Shown piece after piece: positions 9,841-21,045 of a stretch of 64,000 nt of DNA. The stretch's first letter is position 1, and every line of letters begins with the position of its first letter. The position numbers were made by a program, and so were the translations under genes. The notes beneath the pieces are model-generated. The model made no database searches. It was not told where the DNA came from and saw nothing but the letters and a program-made list of their open reading frames with translations. This DNA is from Pyrrhosoma nymphula (Eukaryota > Arthropoda > Insecta > Odonata > Coenagrionidae), in the NCBI GenBank assembly GCA_963573305.1, contig OY754330.1:20680596-20744595 (forward strand), read 5' to 3'.

Positions 9841-12637
9841 ACCGCTTTAACTACTCACGTATTACGGCTTCTCATGCTAGTTGATTCAGACTCACTATTT
9901 ATATGAGATAATAGTGACATGTCGAAATTATTAAGCGCTTGAAAGCCACCATTTCAGCAAAGGTCTAGCCTCCAAGTGTATTTACTTTTAATCTGAAAAT
10001 TTGACCTAATATATCCAAAAACGTCATTTAATTTTCAATCTATTTGTTGTGCATGTTCGAATGTTATGCTGCTTTTATTTACTGTCAACTATCTCAATGA
10101 TGTGAATGGAGGGCTTTTATAATTATTACTCGTGAAATTTAATAAAAACAGGTGTGTTACGTCAAACATACTCAAATATAATTGATCTTTAGTTCATTCA
10201 GTGAAATTTCTAAGTTTTTACTCTCATGTTACACTAAGGAAGGAGTTACGGTCTGGTCAACTAAATTTTGTATGCCCTATAAGATGAAACTTGCTTTATT
10301 ATGGATATATTTCTGTCAATAGATCACTGCTGTGCCCATAATTACTGGTTCTTGAGATTTTTTCGTTCAGTTCACTTCTCAAATCCTCTGGCGCAGTATT
10401 TATCGAAATGAGGGATAGGCAAACTATATCTGGCTAACTCTAGTTGGAACCGATTGCTATTAAAGCTGGAGGTGATTATTATTAGCAATATTTAATACAT
10501 GTATTTTAAAAAGTAGTTTTATCTCAAGCAAATCAATCTTATCCCATATCAGCTAGATTTTAGAAGGATGAAATATTTCCGCGAGCGACTGCCCGCCCCT
10601 ACCCCTTCCCCTACCCCTTCACTTAATGGTAGAATTGTCGGAAAACATATGGTAAAATGTTGCAAGGAGTCATTCATATATTCTGTGAAACTTTGGTTCA
10701 CTTGCAAGCAGTACAATCCATTTGAGATATTTGTCCATCCAGATCGGCCTTTCCCATCACAGTACGCCTAGGTGGCGGAGTGGAACTACGAAAAATTATC
10801 TAATTTTCCGTATTTTATGGCGTATTCTCGTTTTCCTTACGTTCCTTACGATAAATGAGATGTAAGTAATGAAAAGTGGAGGCAAATGAAACGGATCGAC
10901 AGAGTCGAAAGATACGGATCAAGAGTTGAAAGAGCGGGTGACTCAAATTTATAGACCTGTAGATCATCACTTGAGAGCCGAAGATAGTCACGCCGCGCCG
11001 CCTCAGTGGCGGAGTCGAAGTACGAAAAATTACGTAATTTTCCGTATTTTATGATGTATTCTCACGTGAATTAGATTACAAAACTAAAACAAAAGGTTTT
11101 TAACAATTGTGTTACCAATATGAATGAAACATAAATCTAATTTCAGAGAAAAACCATTTTAAAAGTGTTAGGTTTAGACGTATAAAAAGAAATGAGCGGT
11201 TGGAGAAATTCAAAGTAAAGCAGACGGAAATGGAAAACGGATATTTTGATGAAGTAAACTCCCGATATAACTCCATGTGGCAGGTATACTTATGGATATT
11301 CCGTTTATTCGATGGAGCACATGATTATGATAAGTATGCTATCAAATTTTACTATAAGATTCTCTTGCATTTTAGGAGTCTCGGCTAATCGTGCTCACCA
11401 GACTTTGTATTTTATGTCGACCCTTGATTAGGCATTATACACCGCTGCAGCCCTCATTTGTTATCCTAACTATAATATGATTGACAAAAAAAGTGAACTT
11501 AAATATAACTGTTCACATCTGAATAGGAAGTTTAGCTTATTATTAAAAAAATCCAACAATCCTAACAAATCAAAACCTAAATTTTATTTGATTGAAATTT
11601 ACAAACCAAGAAATATTACATTCGATCAAAAAGATTTTAAATACAGATAACATCCCTTACGATGGACTGGTAGACACATGACCTGAAAATGTAACGGACA
11701 TATCTAAGGCTTCTAAAACAAATAATATTCAGGAAAGTAGATACTCCTAACCTTCTCTTACCTGTAATACACTGGTGCAAATTATTGATATCGATGTGGT
11801 ATGCTTCTTAGATGAAAGAAATTTTTTAAATCTCGAAATACACTCATTCCGAGAAAGTAGGCCTTGCAGATGACGACTTTGACGTTTCTGGGTTTCTTTC
11901 ACATATTGGGTGAATGGCAATTGCTTCACCGACATCCCGGTCGCCATCTTTAAGACAGAAATCTTATTCGGTGAAACACATAAGGCAACGCGGGAGGAAT
12001 CCTGAAACCTTGTAGTTATCTTCAAACAACCGCGGTAGCCTTTGCACCTTTCACACAATGATTTGGGGTCCTAGAACAGGATACTGTATAATCAAGGTGT
12101 ATAAATATTAGAAGATTTTTTATTCCAAGGCCCATTTCGATAAGCTCATACTTGTTACTAAATTTTATTTTGCCGGAATGAATGATGAATTGGATGATTA
12201 ATTTGTCGACATTGATGATAATAATGAATTTCCTTGCGACCGAAAGCTCATGTTATTATGTGATAGAATGGTTCCGATATGGTATAGGAAGAATTCAGCG
12301 TCCGTAATGGCAGAATAAGATTACCTTTCACTGTATCCGAAGGCTCTCCATAGGTGATGGCGATCAAACCACGCTCTAAGATGACATTTTCGACTTGTCC
12401 ACACTTGTTATTTTTCTGTTCAGTGTCGCATCAATGCCACACGAACGCCTTGGTTCGCTGGGCAATCAAATAGCTTTTTCAAATTTCTCAAACCTCCTCA
12501 GCTTTATTTCGTTACCTGATTTCATATAACGCTTACCGAACAGTGGATTAAGTTAAACTTTTAAAAAATTAAGTTAATGGCTAAATTCGGCGGTTAATGG
12601 AATCCGTCATAGAGAGCGTCGAACACACTGCCCCCGA
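9841..12637. other. No clear gene; contains a direct repeat and a short ORF
   Basis: An imperfect direct repeat of about 60 bp occurs at about 10768-10832 and 10998-11062. Both copies contain TACGAAAAATTA and TAATTTTCCGTATTTTATG. A 103-residue minus frame at 11747-12058 (CERCKGYRGCLKITTRF near its start) is not recognised. Its 3' part shares an exact 25 bp block (11790-11814) with 23223-23247, next to the second RTE LINE copy. I therefore treat it as repeat-derived rather than a gene. Confidence 0.35.
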
Positions 12638-12853
12638 TCATGTAAGGAAGTCATAGTAGGCAAATAGGAGCGATGGCTCCGGATTAAGAATGATATCCCC
12701 GTGAATAAGTACCCTAAGGAGAGGAAATCCACACCCTAGCCTACTGAGAAGAGGAGAATTGGAAACACCACTCAAATATGAAATGTTCTTATAATATAGG
12801 CTTCCCATTCGTCCCTTTTTTCCGAGACAGTCCCATTTTTTAGTAGAATACAC
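12638..12853 (-). mobile_element. LINE ORF fragment with 2A-like motif
   Basis: The minus-strand frame contains LLRVLIHGDIILNPEPSLLF. The motif lies at 12674-12700. GDIILNPEP differs at two positions from the 2A-type ribosome-skipping consensus (D-V/I-E-x-N-P-G-P). 2A-like motifs preceded by a Leu-rich hydrophobic stretch are known at the ORF starts of some CR1/L2/Daphne-type non-LTR retrotransposons, and that is my preferred reading. E to I and G to E at key positions would abolish skipping, so this copy is degraded. No RT domain is attached nearby. Chance resemblance cannot be excluded over such a short stretch. Confidence 0.4.
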
Positions 12854-15194
12854 GGTATCCCGATTTTTTTCCTAATGTCCCGCTTTCTTCTTTTGTAAGT
12901 ATCATTCCTAAAAGCAGTACATTTAGATTTCCATTTTAAATATACAGCTATCCTAGTGTCGAACTCATGAAACTTTGATGAGGTACATTAAGAATTTGGT
13001 AATTCTAACAACGAGCTCTTTTTTCCCCATGCTTCTGTAGGCAGTGTTACATACACATGGTTCCCGGTTGCATATGGCCGGACGACAGTTCAGTTTCGGC
13101 ATTGCAATATTGTAAATTGGTTGCTACTCAGAGTAGCACATGCTGAAACGTAGGTACTTATAAAACGATAAAATAAAAAGAGAACTTCCCTTTACCAAAT
13201 GACACAGTAAAAGCTTAAATCATCGTCAACTCTAATTTTAAGGATTTGGCTTGTGTTGACTTCCATGCCTAAATATCTAAGGAAAAGAAACTTCTTTATC
13301 AGGTTAATAATTGTGATAATTATTTTTAAGTATTATGTAAACATGAACTATAATCAGGTACCTTTATTTTAAAATTCTGTTCCTCTAATCATTGTAAATG
13401 AGATTGTGATTCATAATACAGTCTTGGTGAATTTAGTTCGAATAAATTATGGGAACCCTATTATAATGCTTCATATGACGTTAGCATTCTCCGCACGCTT
13501 ACTTACGGATTAAATGTTTAATTACGGTAGAATCAGTTTTCAACCACATCTGAAAATTCAAATGCTCATATTACTTCATTAATTTCATAAATAAGCAGAG
13601 GTAGTTGCGAGGCGCCAAGATGCGGGACGGTGAGTCACATCTACATCTGGAGTCCCACACACGAAATAGCCACCACATAACTTGAAACGAATACCTTAAA
13701 ATCGCATGGCGTAACTTAAAATAACGAATGAAGCTTCCGGTGATGCGGTGAATCACACTTGGGAGTGGAGTCTCACAAACAAATGTACTTATATTAACAA
13801 TTCCATGGGCAACATACCCTATCATACGCAATAACAATTGAATCTTCCATTTCAATGATGGGAATTATAGTTATAGAGAATAGGTGATAACGCTAAAACT
13901 TGCTTAACTGTACGTTGAATCATGAATAATGGTGGCATATGAATACAATTGTAATGAGTCATGGCCAAGCTCGAACAATTTTCTGCTTACGAAGTCGACG
14001 TCTACTCGGCCTTATTTACGGCTTTTTTGTTTATTCGTAGAGTTTGACGCATAATCGTCACAGAATATCTTTGCGTCTATTTTTAAGTATTCGTGGAACG
14101 AAACAATCGCAAGATAGATAAGAAGCCTTTAACTGCGTCGTCACAGGAACGGCGGTGTGATTCATGCAGGGAATTTGCTGGCATCAGGGCCGCGTCTAGG
14201 ATATCTACGACGGTAGAAAATTCCTCTTGCTTATTTAGGCGTGTGCTCACTTGTTTGCTCACTTGTTTATATCCATTTAGGGTTATTTATATCGATAGTT
14301 GGCTCACTGAGTGAGATGCATACCAGTTGTCGAAAAGACTGAGCATCATCTGCTGTCTTCCCCAAGGATCCAGTACCCGAAAACTTATGAAAATTAATTA
14401 AGGAATTGCCAGGCAACGGGTTTGCCATTGCCGGTGAGAATATCATTTTAAAGTTAATTTTTGCGAGCATATTTATAATGTCTAAGCTCGTCTGAGGTAT
14501 TTCGTAAAATCATCATACACAGGATAGATATGCGCAAAAATGATCCGTGAATTAACAAATCATTAAAGAGACAAGTGACGGATATAAATAGCAACTATAT
14601 TAGTGCAAGAATAACGTTGGTCCTCTCCTCGACCGCGGCCGGTGGAGAATTTCCACCAATAGCACTATCGAAAATCTCCGCCTACACACCCTTCCAGCCC
14701 CGCCCCCCTCTCATTCTCCAAACCCTAAGCTTATATGTTTTTGACATTGTAAGAATCCCTTCCCCTGCCTCCCCGCCGACGCGTCTTCCTCGCGCTTGCA
14801 CTTCTAACATCAGACGAGTCGAGCAAGGAAGGCGGTTGAACGCATCGTAGTCGCCTCTGGTCATCGCGGAAAGAGTATTCGAGACCATCTCCGAAAACGC
14901 CGTTGCAGACTGTTCTTCCAAACAAAGTGTGTGAAGGAAATTGTGGACGTGTGGTGAGTGATAAAACGATTTCTCTTTACCCAATTATCTGGTCTAACAA
15001 TTGAACTGAAAGAGGGCTTTTTCCATTGACGGATATTCGAGTACTTGAAAAAAAAAAAAAAGAAACTTCAAAACGCGTAGTATCATACTGATTTCTTCTA
15101 GAATGTGCTATCATTCGTAGTCATAAGACGCTTGCTCCATCGGCTAAAACCTGATACCGGATAAATTGTGCAGAGAAAAAATCCACTCCGACCA
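12854..15194. other. No gene seen
   Basis: Only short frames without recognisable motifs are present. A GC-richer patch at about 14630-14840 gives overlapping frames on both strands without domain signatures. A homopolymer A tract ends near 15060, followed by unassigned sequence. Confidence 0.35.
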
Positions 15195-15305
15195 TTCGTT
15201 TGGCGGGTCAATGCGTAGAACATCATATTTTGGTCGGCGCGTGGACCAATGGTCCGTGGTTTGATTCTCGGCCCTGGTGGATATATTCTCATGGCAATTT
15301 AATCT
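15195..15305 (+). mobile_element. Possible tRNA-derived SINE head
   Basis: TGGCGGGTCAATGCG resembles a polymerase III A box. About 50 bp further on, GGTTTGATTCTCGG (within 15257-15275) resembles a B box (GGTTCGANTCC), preceded by GGTCCGT as in a tRNA T arm. Spacing and order fit a tRNA-related SINE. I cannot fold a convincing acceptor stem, and no poly-A tail or target duplication was found, so this is a weak call. Confidence 0.3.
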
Positions 15306-15549
15306 TGTTTTCATCGCCGTAATTTAAGCCAGACGAAGAGGAACGGATCAATCAGAATAGGCACGTGGAATGTTAGGACTATGCTGAGGGCGGGCAAGTT
15401 TAAAGAATGTAAAGTAAGAAATGGAGAGGAAGGGTGTGGACATCATGGGTATGGGTGAAGTAAGATGGAAAGATAGCGGGCACTGCTGGAGCGATGCCTA
15501 CCTCTAATCATAGAGAGGAGGAGGTAGTGGTGATATATAGCGCAGGGAA

Positions 15550-15938
15550 GGGCAAGGGCCTAGCCACGTTGAAACACCGGTTCCCATCAGAACACCGAAG
15601 TTAAGCAACGTTGGGCCCGGACAGTGGTTGGATGGGTGACCCTCCTCCATACCTCAACCAGGCATGGATGGAGAGATGATACTCCCTCCATACCTATACC
15701 GGCAGGCCTGAGAGGCCAGGCCAGGCCAAACCGGGCCGGTTGGAGGGAGGACATCCTCTATACCTGGTACTGGGGTGAGGCAGGGGGAGGCCAATCCTCC
15801 ATACCTCTACCGAGGTGCTCTTGTCCCCTGTCTGCAAGTGGCAGACAGGCATGGGGTTGGCACAATGGACCAAGAAAGGTCTAAGTGCCCGGGCTCCTGA
15901 CGAAGGCCCCCCCAATTACATCTATCTATCTATCTATC
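15550..15938 (+). mobile_element. 5S-rRNA-derived SINE inserted in the LINE
   Basis: The head is a recognisable 5S rRNA derivative: CACCGGTTCCCATCAGAACACC is changed only slightly from the 5S sense. It is followed by GAAGTTAAGCAACGT, GGGCCCGG and TTGGATGGGTGACC, which match the A box, intermediate element and C box of the internal polymerase III promoter. The body (15650-15900) contains four spaced copies of a CCATACCT or CTATACCT motif. The 3' end is an (ATCT)n tail. The element is flanked by exact TAGCGCAGGGAA copies at 15538-15549 and 15939-15950. This is a target-site duplication lying in the LINE endonuclease, so the SINE moved after the LINE landed. 5S-derived SINEs form the SINE3-type class. 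Confidence 0.88.
15559..15650 (+). ncRNA. 5S rRNA-like SINE head (not a functional 5S gene)
   Basis: This is the 5S-related part of the SINE. It keeps the internal promoter blocks, so polymerase III transcription is plausible. It lacks the 5S 3' terminus and T-tract terminator and runs straight into the SINE body, so it is not an rRNA gene. Confidence 0.75.
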
Positions 15939-18897
15939 TAGCGCAGGGAATGAGAGCCAGCGCGGGGTTGCATTCATATTGGACAGGAAACTAGGTAGAA
16001 AAGTAGTGCATGCAGAACAGGTAAGTGATAGGATAATAGTCGCGGAAATAAAGGCAGATCCAACGAATTTAGTTATAATCCAGGCTTATATATATGCCTA
16101 CCTCTAATCATAGAGAGGAGGAGTTAGATGGTGTATACGATCAGCTAGAGGAAATAATAGGTAGGGTACCTAAGAATAAGCATTTGGTAGAAATAGGGGA
16201 TTGGAACGCGGTGGTGGGTAAAGAAAGAAATGGGCGGGAGGGGGGTGATCACGGGTTACGAGGTAGAAACGACTGCGGCGAGAAAGCGGTGGAGTTTTTC
16301 CGGAGAATTAATCTAGTGATCACAAATACATGGTTCAGTTATCATCCTCGACGTAGGTACACGTGCAGGAAGCCGAAAGACACAGATAGGTTCCAGATAG
16401 ATTATATTATGGGCCGTAACATATACAGGAATAGTGTTAAAAACTCGCATACTTATCCAGTAGCTGACGCGGACTCGGATCACAACTTATTAGTCATAAA
16501 ATGCCGGGAAAAACTAATAAAGATAAGAATAGGAAAGAGGTTGCGAAAGTGGAATACGGAGGCATTAACTAAGGCAATGAAGAAGAAGTATCGAGAGAAG
16601 GTGGATGAGATAATGGGTGAGGATCATGCAGTTAGATCAGTGGAAGATGAATGGAGAAACTTTAAAAATGGAATTATAGAAGCGGGAAAAGCAGCGGTAG
16701 GCGTAGTGAGTGCAACCAAAATTAGAAAACCGTGGATCACGTAGGAGATGATAATGGAGATGCAGGAGAGAAGGAAATGGAAGAGCGTAAACTCAGAGCT
16801 AGGTAAGAGAAAATACCGAGAATTAAATAACAGACTTAGAAGAGAAACAAAGAAAGAAAGAGAGGCGTGGTGGATAGAACAGATCTACTCGTTAGAGAAA
16901 TACCAAGAAGAGGGAAGAAAAATCGAAATACATAGGAAACTGACGGGTGGTAATAAGGGAAGGGGAATTACAACGATAAAAAGACAATACAGGAAAGGTG
17001 ATCGTAGAGCAAAAAGAGATCCAGGAGAGGTGGAAGGAGTATGTTGAGGAGCTTTACGGTGAATAAATAAGGCCCAAAACGTTATATATAGAAAGAAAAG
17101 ACTTCTAAGAAAAGACTTCTACACAGATGTCATCGGACCAGGTATCCTAGATAGCGAAATCGACCAAGTTTTACGATACATGAAAGGAATAAGATGGTAG
17201 GAATAGATAACATACCTGCAAAGTTTTTAAAGAGCATGGGGAAGATGGGAAGAGGAAAACATTTTGCACTTATTCGTATGATTTGTGAGGATGGAGTGTG
17301 GCCGGAAGAATTCGCGAAGGCAGTGCTGATTCCGATACCGCAGAAGAGCTAGGCAAAAGCGTGCGAAGACTATAGGACAATAAGCTTAATATCCCACGCG
17401 GCCAAAATAGTTCTGAGAATTCTAAACAGAAGGCTAGAGAAGAAGGCAAATGATTACCTGGGTGACGACCAGTTCGGGTTTAGGAGAGGGACGGGAACGC
17501 GAGACGCTATAGCGGTGATGAGGACGCTAGTAGAAATAAGCAGAGAATATGGGCAGGATGTTTTTGCTTGCTTCGTAGATTTCAAGAAGGTGTTTGATTG
17601 TGTGGACTGGACGAAATCAATGGGAGTGTGAAGAAATTAGGGGTCGTTTGGAGGGACAGACAACTCATTCAGAATTTGTATATAAACCAGAGGGCGCAGG
17701 TTAGGGTAGCCGATGGAGAACCGGGATGGGCTACGATAGGACAGGGACTGCGGCAGGGGTGACCACTATCGCCGTTACTTTTTAACGTGTATTCAGAAGA
17801 AATGGTAAGGGAAGCATGGGGGTAGAAGGAGATATCAATAACGGTAGGAGGGGAGTTGATAAAATCAGTGAGATTTGCAGATGATCAAGCGTTGGTTAGT
17901 CAGTCTGCCAAGGGGTTACAGACAATGATGAATGCGTTAGAGGTGCAGTGCGAAAGGTATAGGATGAAGATCAACCACAAGGAAACAAAAGTAATGAGAT
18001 TCTCTAGAAGTAAGAAGGCGGGGCTTAATATATGGGTGGGAGGTCATATGTTAGAACAAGTCGAGCAGTGTACATATCTGGGTAGTATTTTGGAGGAGAA
18101 TGGGTTTAGTTGTAGGGGCATCAGATGCAGAATTGCCCAAAAGAAGCATTTTCGAGGAGAAAGTAATTGATGAGGGGGGATCTGAGAAGAGACGTAACGA
18201 AAAGGCTGGTGGAAACTTTAATATGCAGCGTGGCGCAGTATGGGTCATTGTGAAGGGAGGATGTACGAAGAATTGAGGCGTTTGAGATGTGGATTTGGAG
18301 AAGGATATAGAGTATGAGCTGGGTGGCGAGGAAGACGAATGAGGAGGTATTGGATATGGTCGGAGAAGAGAGGAAGCTTGTGGCAGAGGTTCGAAGAGAG
18401 CAGAAGAGATGGATGGAGGCGGTTTATTAAAGGAGTGGGCATGTTGAAGATGGTGATAGAGGGGACAACACCGTAGAAGCGTGGAAGAGGAGGGAAGAGG
18501 ATAGGAATCCTGGACGAAATTAGAGGAGGTAGAAGGTATGAAGAATTTAAGTGGAAACTATTGGCGGGACATCCTTAGGAGGGAAAGCGAGACAATTATT
18601 TTGAGATCAGATGCAGAATGGGGACTGTCCAAGAACCTACCAACCAGCTGGTAGAATAATTAAATGAATAAAATTAATAACAACTTCAATCTGATGCAGA
18701 TCATTCCACTATACTTATCGATAGCCATGGATATAACCGTGGATCTAATCTATAGATCCGCAGTTTAAAATAGTTGCCCGGCATACGCATTGCGTATGAA
18801 GACAAAAATCGGGGTAACCGTGGATCATGATTTTCGATTTAATCCAATTACCAAATAAGGGAGCGGTCGTTTAACACCTTTTTAACATTCTGTTCAG

Positions 18898-19149
18898 GTG
18901 GCTGAAACCATGCCGGTCAGGGTGTTGATGGTCATCGTTCCAAGGGGAGAGGAGCGGTATTGGTCGTTGGAGAGGATGATGAACTTTCTGCAACCCTTGG
19001 GACCAGGATTCGAATTAAGACGTGTCGGCGCTACATGGAGAGTTGTATTCCCAGCGATGGATGAGGACACAGCCCATGCCTTTGTAGCCAATGTAAGACG
19101 CCTATATTCGGTGGGTCGTGCTTCTATGCCCAGGCGCAGGCATGGATGA
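18898..19149 (+). pseudogene. Unrecognised small ORF, right-arm copy
   Basis: An 83-residue frame (MAETMPVRVLMVIVPRGEE, then RYWSLERMMNFLQPL and FELRRVGATWRVVFPAMDED) is the partner of the left-arm frame at 7960-8232. It ends at a TGA just before TGACGTAAGG, a possible splice donor present in both arms. Conservation of frame and chemistry between the copies suggests protein-coding ancestry. No family is recognised and I propose no function. Confidence 0.4.
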
Positions 19150-20218
19150 CGTAAGGTGTGGAAGACGCTCGGAGAGCAGAGGACTGGCGCAGCTGGTATC
19201 GACTCTTTTCGTCCCCGGGGTTCTGCGAGAACTCCGATGAATTCGTCACCGCGTCCACGGACCAGTTCAATCCTCTACCTTTCTTTGGCCCTTGGAGTGA
19301 AATGATAGGATACCAGTGTGAATGGGTCAAGTTATTTTTTGTTATTGGTGCGCGTTTTCATGCACAAATGTGACTCAGGGTGTTTGAAATGCATGGTGAA
19401 GCTCAGTGATTATCGTTTTTTATAACTTATGGCGTGAATTTGCCAGGGAAAATTCATTTTTCTGCATTTCTTTCCATAAATTAACTCCTTTCGTACCTCT
19501 GGCTGAAATTGAGAATGAACGTATTAGTCATCATTGCCTGTTTAAATGTATTAGTGTGTAAAATGTGTCCACTCTGAATTGTATTTCAGAAAAAAGTAGC
19601 GGAGGTAAAAAGAGGACGTGGTTTTTTCTAACGGATTCAAATTTTTAAGGAATAAAATATAAAAAAATAGGTGTCGGTTTTAATTATGCATTAACTTTCT
19701 TTCCTTGCTAACACTTTTTTATCATGGAGTGTAATTTTTCTCCGTAGATCCACGGCGAATGCTTCGAAAAGTTTTTAAACAATTGGCGAGACCTAAACAT
19801 AAATGCAGACATTCTCGCAGTATTTGCTATTTCGAAATTAGTTGACATGGTCGCTGTTTCAAATACGTCTAGAAGAGAATGTAGATATCTAGATATAATC
19901 TGGATACTCAGAATCTTTTTGAAAAGAGAACTGTTTTGAAAAAAAAAGACCATAAGATGAAGTGTTAAAGCCTGCTGATAAAAAGGGCACGTCTCTTCCT
20001 GTTATCTGCACGTGTTGGTTATGTGTTCATTGCAGAGGTTACCATAACCAAAGCTTTTTAAAACATATCCTACAAACATGAATACTGTTTTGAATAATTT
20101 CCAGTCGTTCATGTGTGGTAATCATGTTTTCCGGCTCCTCAATCTTTGAATTATTTAGTGTTAAAAATTATTCAATTCTAAAACTAATACGGATTCACAT
20201 TTTTAAATAAATTTTATT

Positions 20219-20374
20219 GATGAACTCTTCTCAGGCTCTACACCGGGTGAGTGAATGAAATGCTGCCGACGTTTCGGGTAGCGACTCGTTACCCATCCCC
20301 AAGGCAAATGTCACGTAACTAAACTGTCCGATGGTTTTATACTCACCCGGTGTAGAGCCCGAGACGAGTTCATC
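20219..20374. mobile_element. Foldback element with degenerate hammerhead-like core
   Basis: Inverted arms of about 34 bp (20219-20252 and 20341-20374; CTCTACACCGGGTGAGT and its complement) enclose a centre. On the minus strand the centre reads TTGGGGA, a GGGTA..TACCC stem, then GAAACGTCGGC (20268-20303). This is the order of a hammerhead core, with helix III reduced to the self-complementary ACGT and cleavage expected after GTC. The CTGANGA box is mutated at several positions. The element is present only in this arm of the large inverted duplication. Confidence 0.55.
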
Positions 20375-21045
20375 ACTGCAATTCGCCGGGAAAGCGTGAA
20401 ATAAATTGTATTATAAAAATAATTATAAAAGAACATAGCTGATACATTAGCTACCGAACTTCTTTCAAAAAAATTGATTGCGTATCACTTTTCAATACAA
20501 AAAGTGGGCAAATAACCATATATGAGCTATTTGTTTTGAAATTTGCGAATCGAGCTTAGAGATACAAATTTATTTATCATTAAATTCCCGTTATTCATTA
20601 AAAAAACACGTGAAGGCATTCAATTTATTTCCAAGTAATGGATGAAAAACCCATGGATTATGTTTGATATTACATAAATAATCATGCTAAATGAAAGTAT
20701 CTAAACATCTGCATACTAATATGGAATGAGAAATGCCAAAACGAAATGAGAAATTTGCCACTAAATTTTATTACCCGAAATTATAATGAATATGCATGTA
20801 TCATGCAGTTACGGGTTTAACTAGGTAGCAATAGTATTTATAATAGATGAGAAAATGCTTCTCTTCCCCCTATAGCTTTATTGCAAAAAATCAACGCTAT
20901 GCCAATATCGTGCTTTAATAATAGCTAAAATACCCAAAGTATTCTCATTTTACTTGGTTACACAACTAAGTTTGTTGCACAAAATAATTATTATTTATAA
21001 AACCCCAGCTGTATGGATATCAATCCATTGACTGTATCCATACTG

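Larger units (their letters stand above)
15340..18680 (+). mobile_element. RTE-type LINE, near full length but inactive
   Basis: Endonuclease and reverse transcriptase of one LINE are read in order with several frame breaks. GTWNVRTM and AGKFKE begin near 15365. After a SINE insertion the endonuclease continues at 15951-16744 (LVEIGDWNAVVG; then RFQIDYIMG and DADSDHNLLV with the SDH catalytic signature). The connector is at 16748-17047. RT blocks follow: FGFRRGTGTRDAIAV near 17475, CFVDFKKVFDCVDW near 17570 (motif A), GLRQG then PLSPLLFNVYSEEMV near 17750 (motif B), and SVRFADDQALVSQS near 17865 (the YADD-type motif C, here FADD). EQCTYLGSILEENG and the C-terminal YGSETW-like region come after that. 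Stops at 16744, 17047 and within motif B make it dead. The 3' end near 18660 abuts the right arm of the inverted duplication. Confidence 0.85.
18690..21045 (-). repeat. Right arm of the large inverted duplication
   Basis: This is the reverse complement partner of 6165-8405. Outer end: the minus strand starts AGTATGGATACAGTC and continues with GGATTGATATCC, paired with the left arm's outer end. The inner end near 18690 directly adjoins the 3' end of the RTE LINE. Arm-specific differences include the extra foldback element at 20219-20374. The arms are clearly diverged, so the duplication is not recent. Confidence 0.8.

Noticed and set aside
14575..14984. Overlapping GC-rich ORFs on both strands
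   Set aside because: No recognisable motif and no homologue in the window; a GC-rich patch keeps frames open by lacking stop codons.
15559..15650. A functional 5S rRNA gene
   Set aside because: The 5S similarity runs into a SINE body with no 5S 3' end or T-run terminator, and is flanked by a target duplication inside a LINE.
6165..21045. A Polinton/Maverick-type giant element
   Set aside because: Length and AG-starting ends fit loosely, but there is no polymerase B, integrase, packaging ATPase or capsid signature, and the bases flanking the two ends do not match as a 6 bp duplication.
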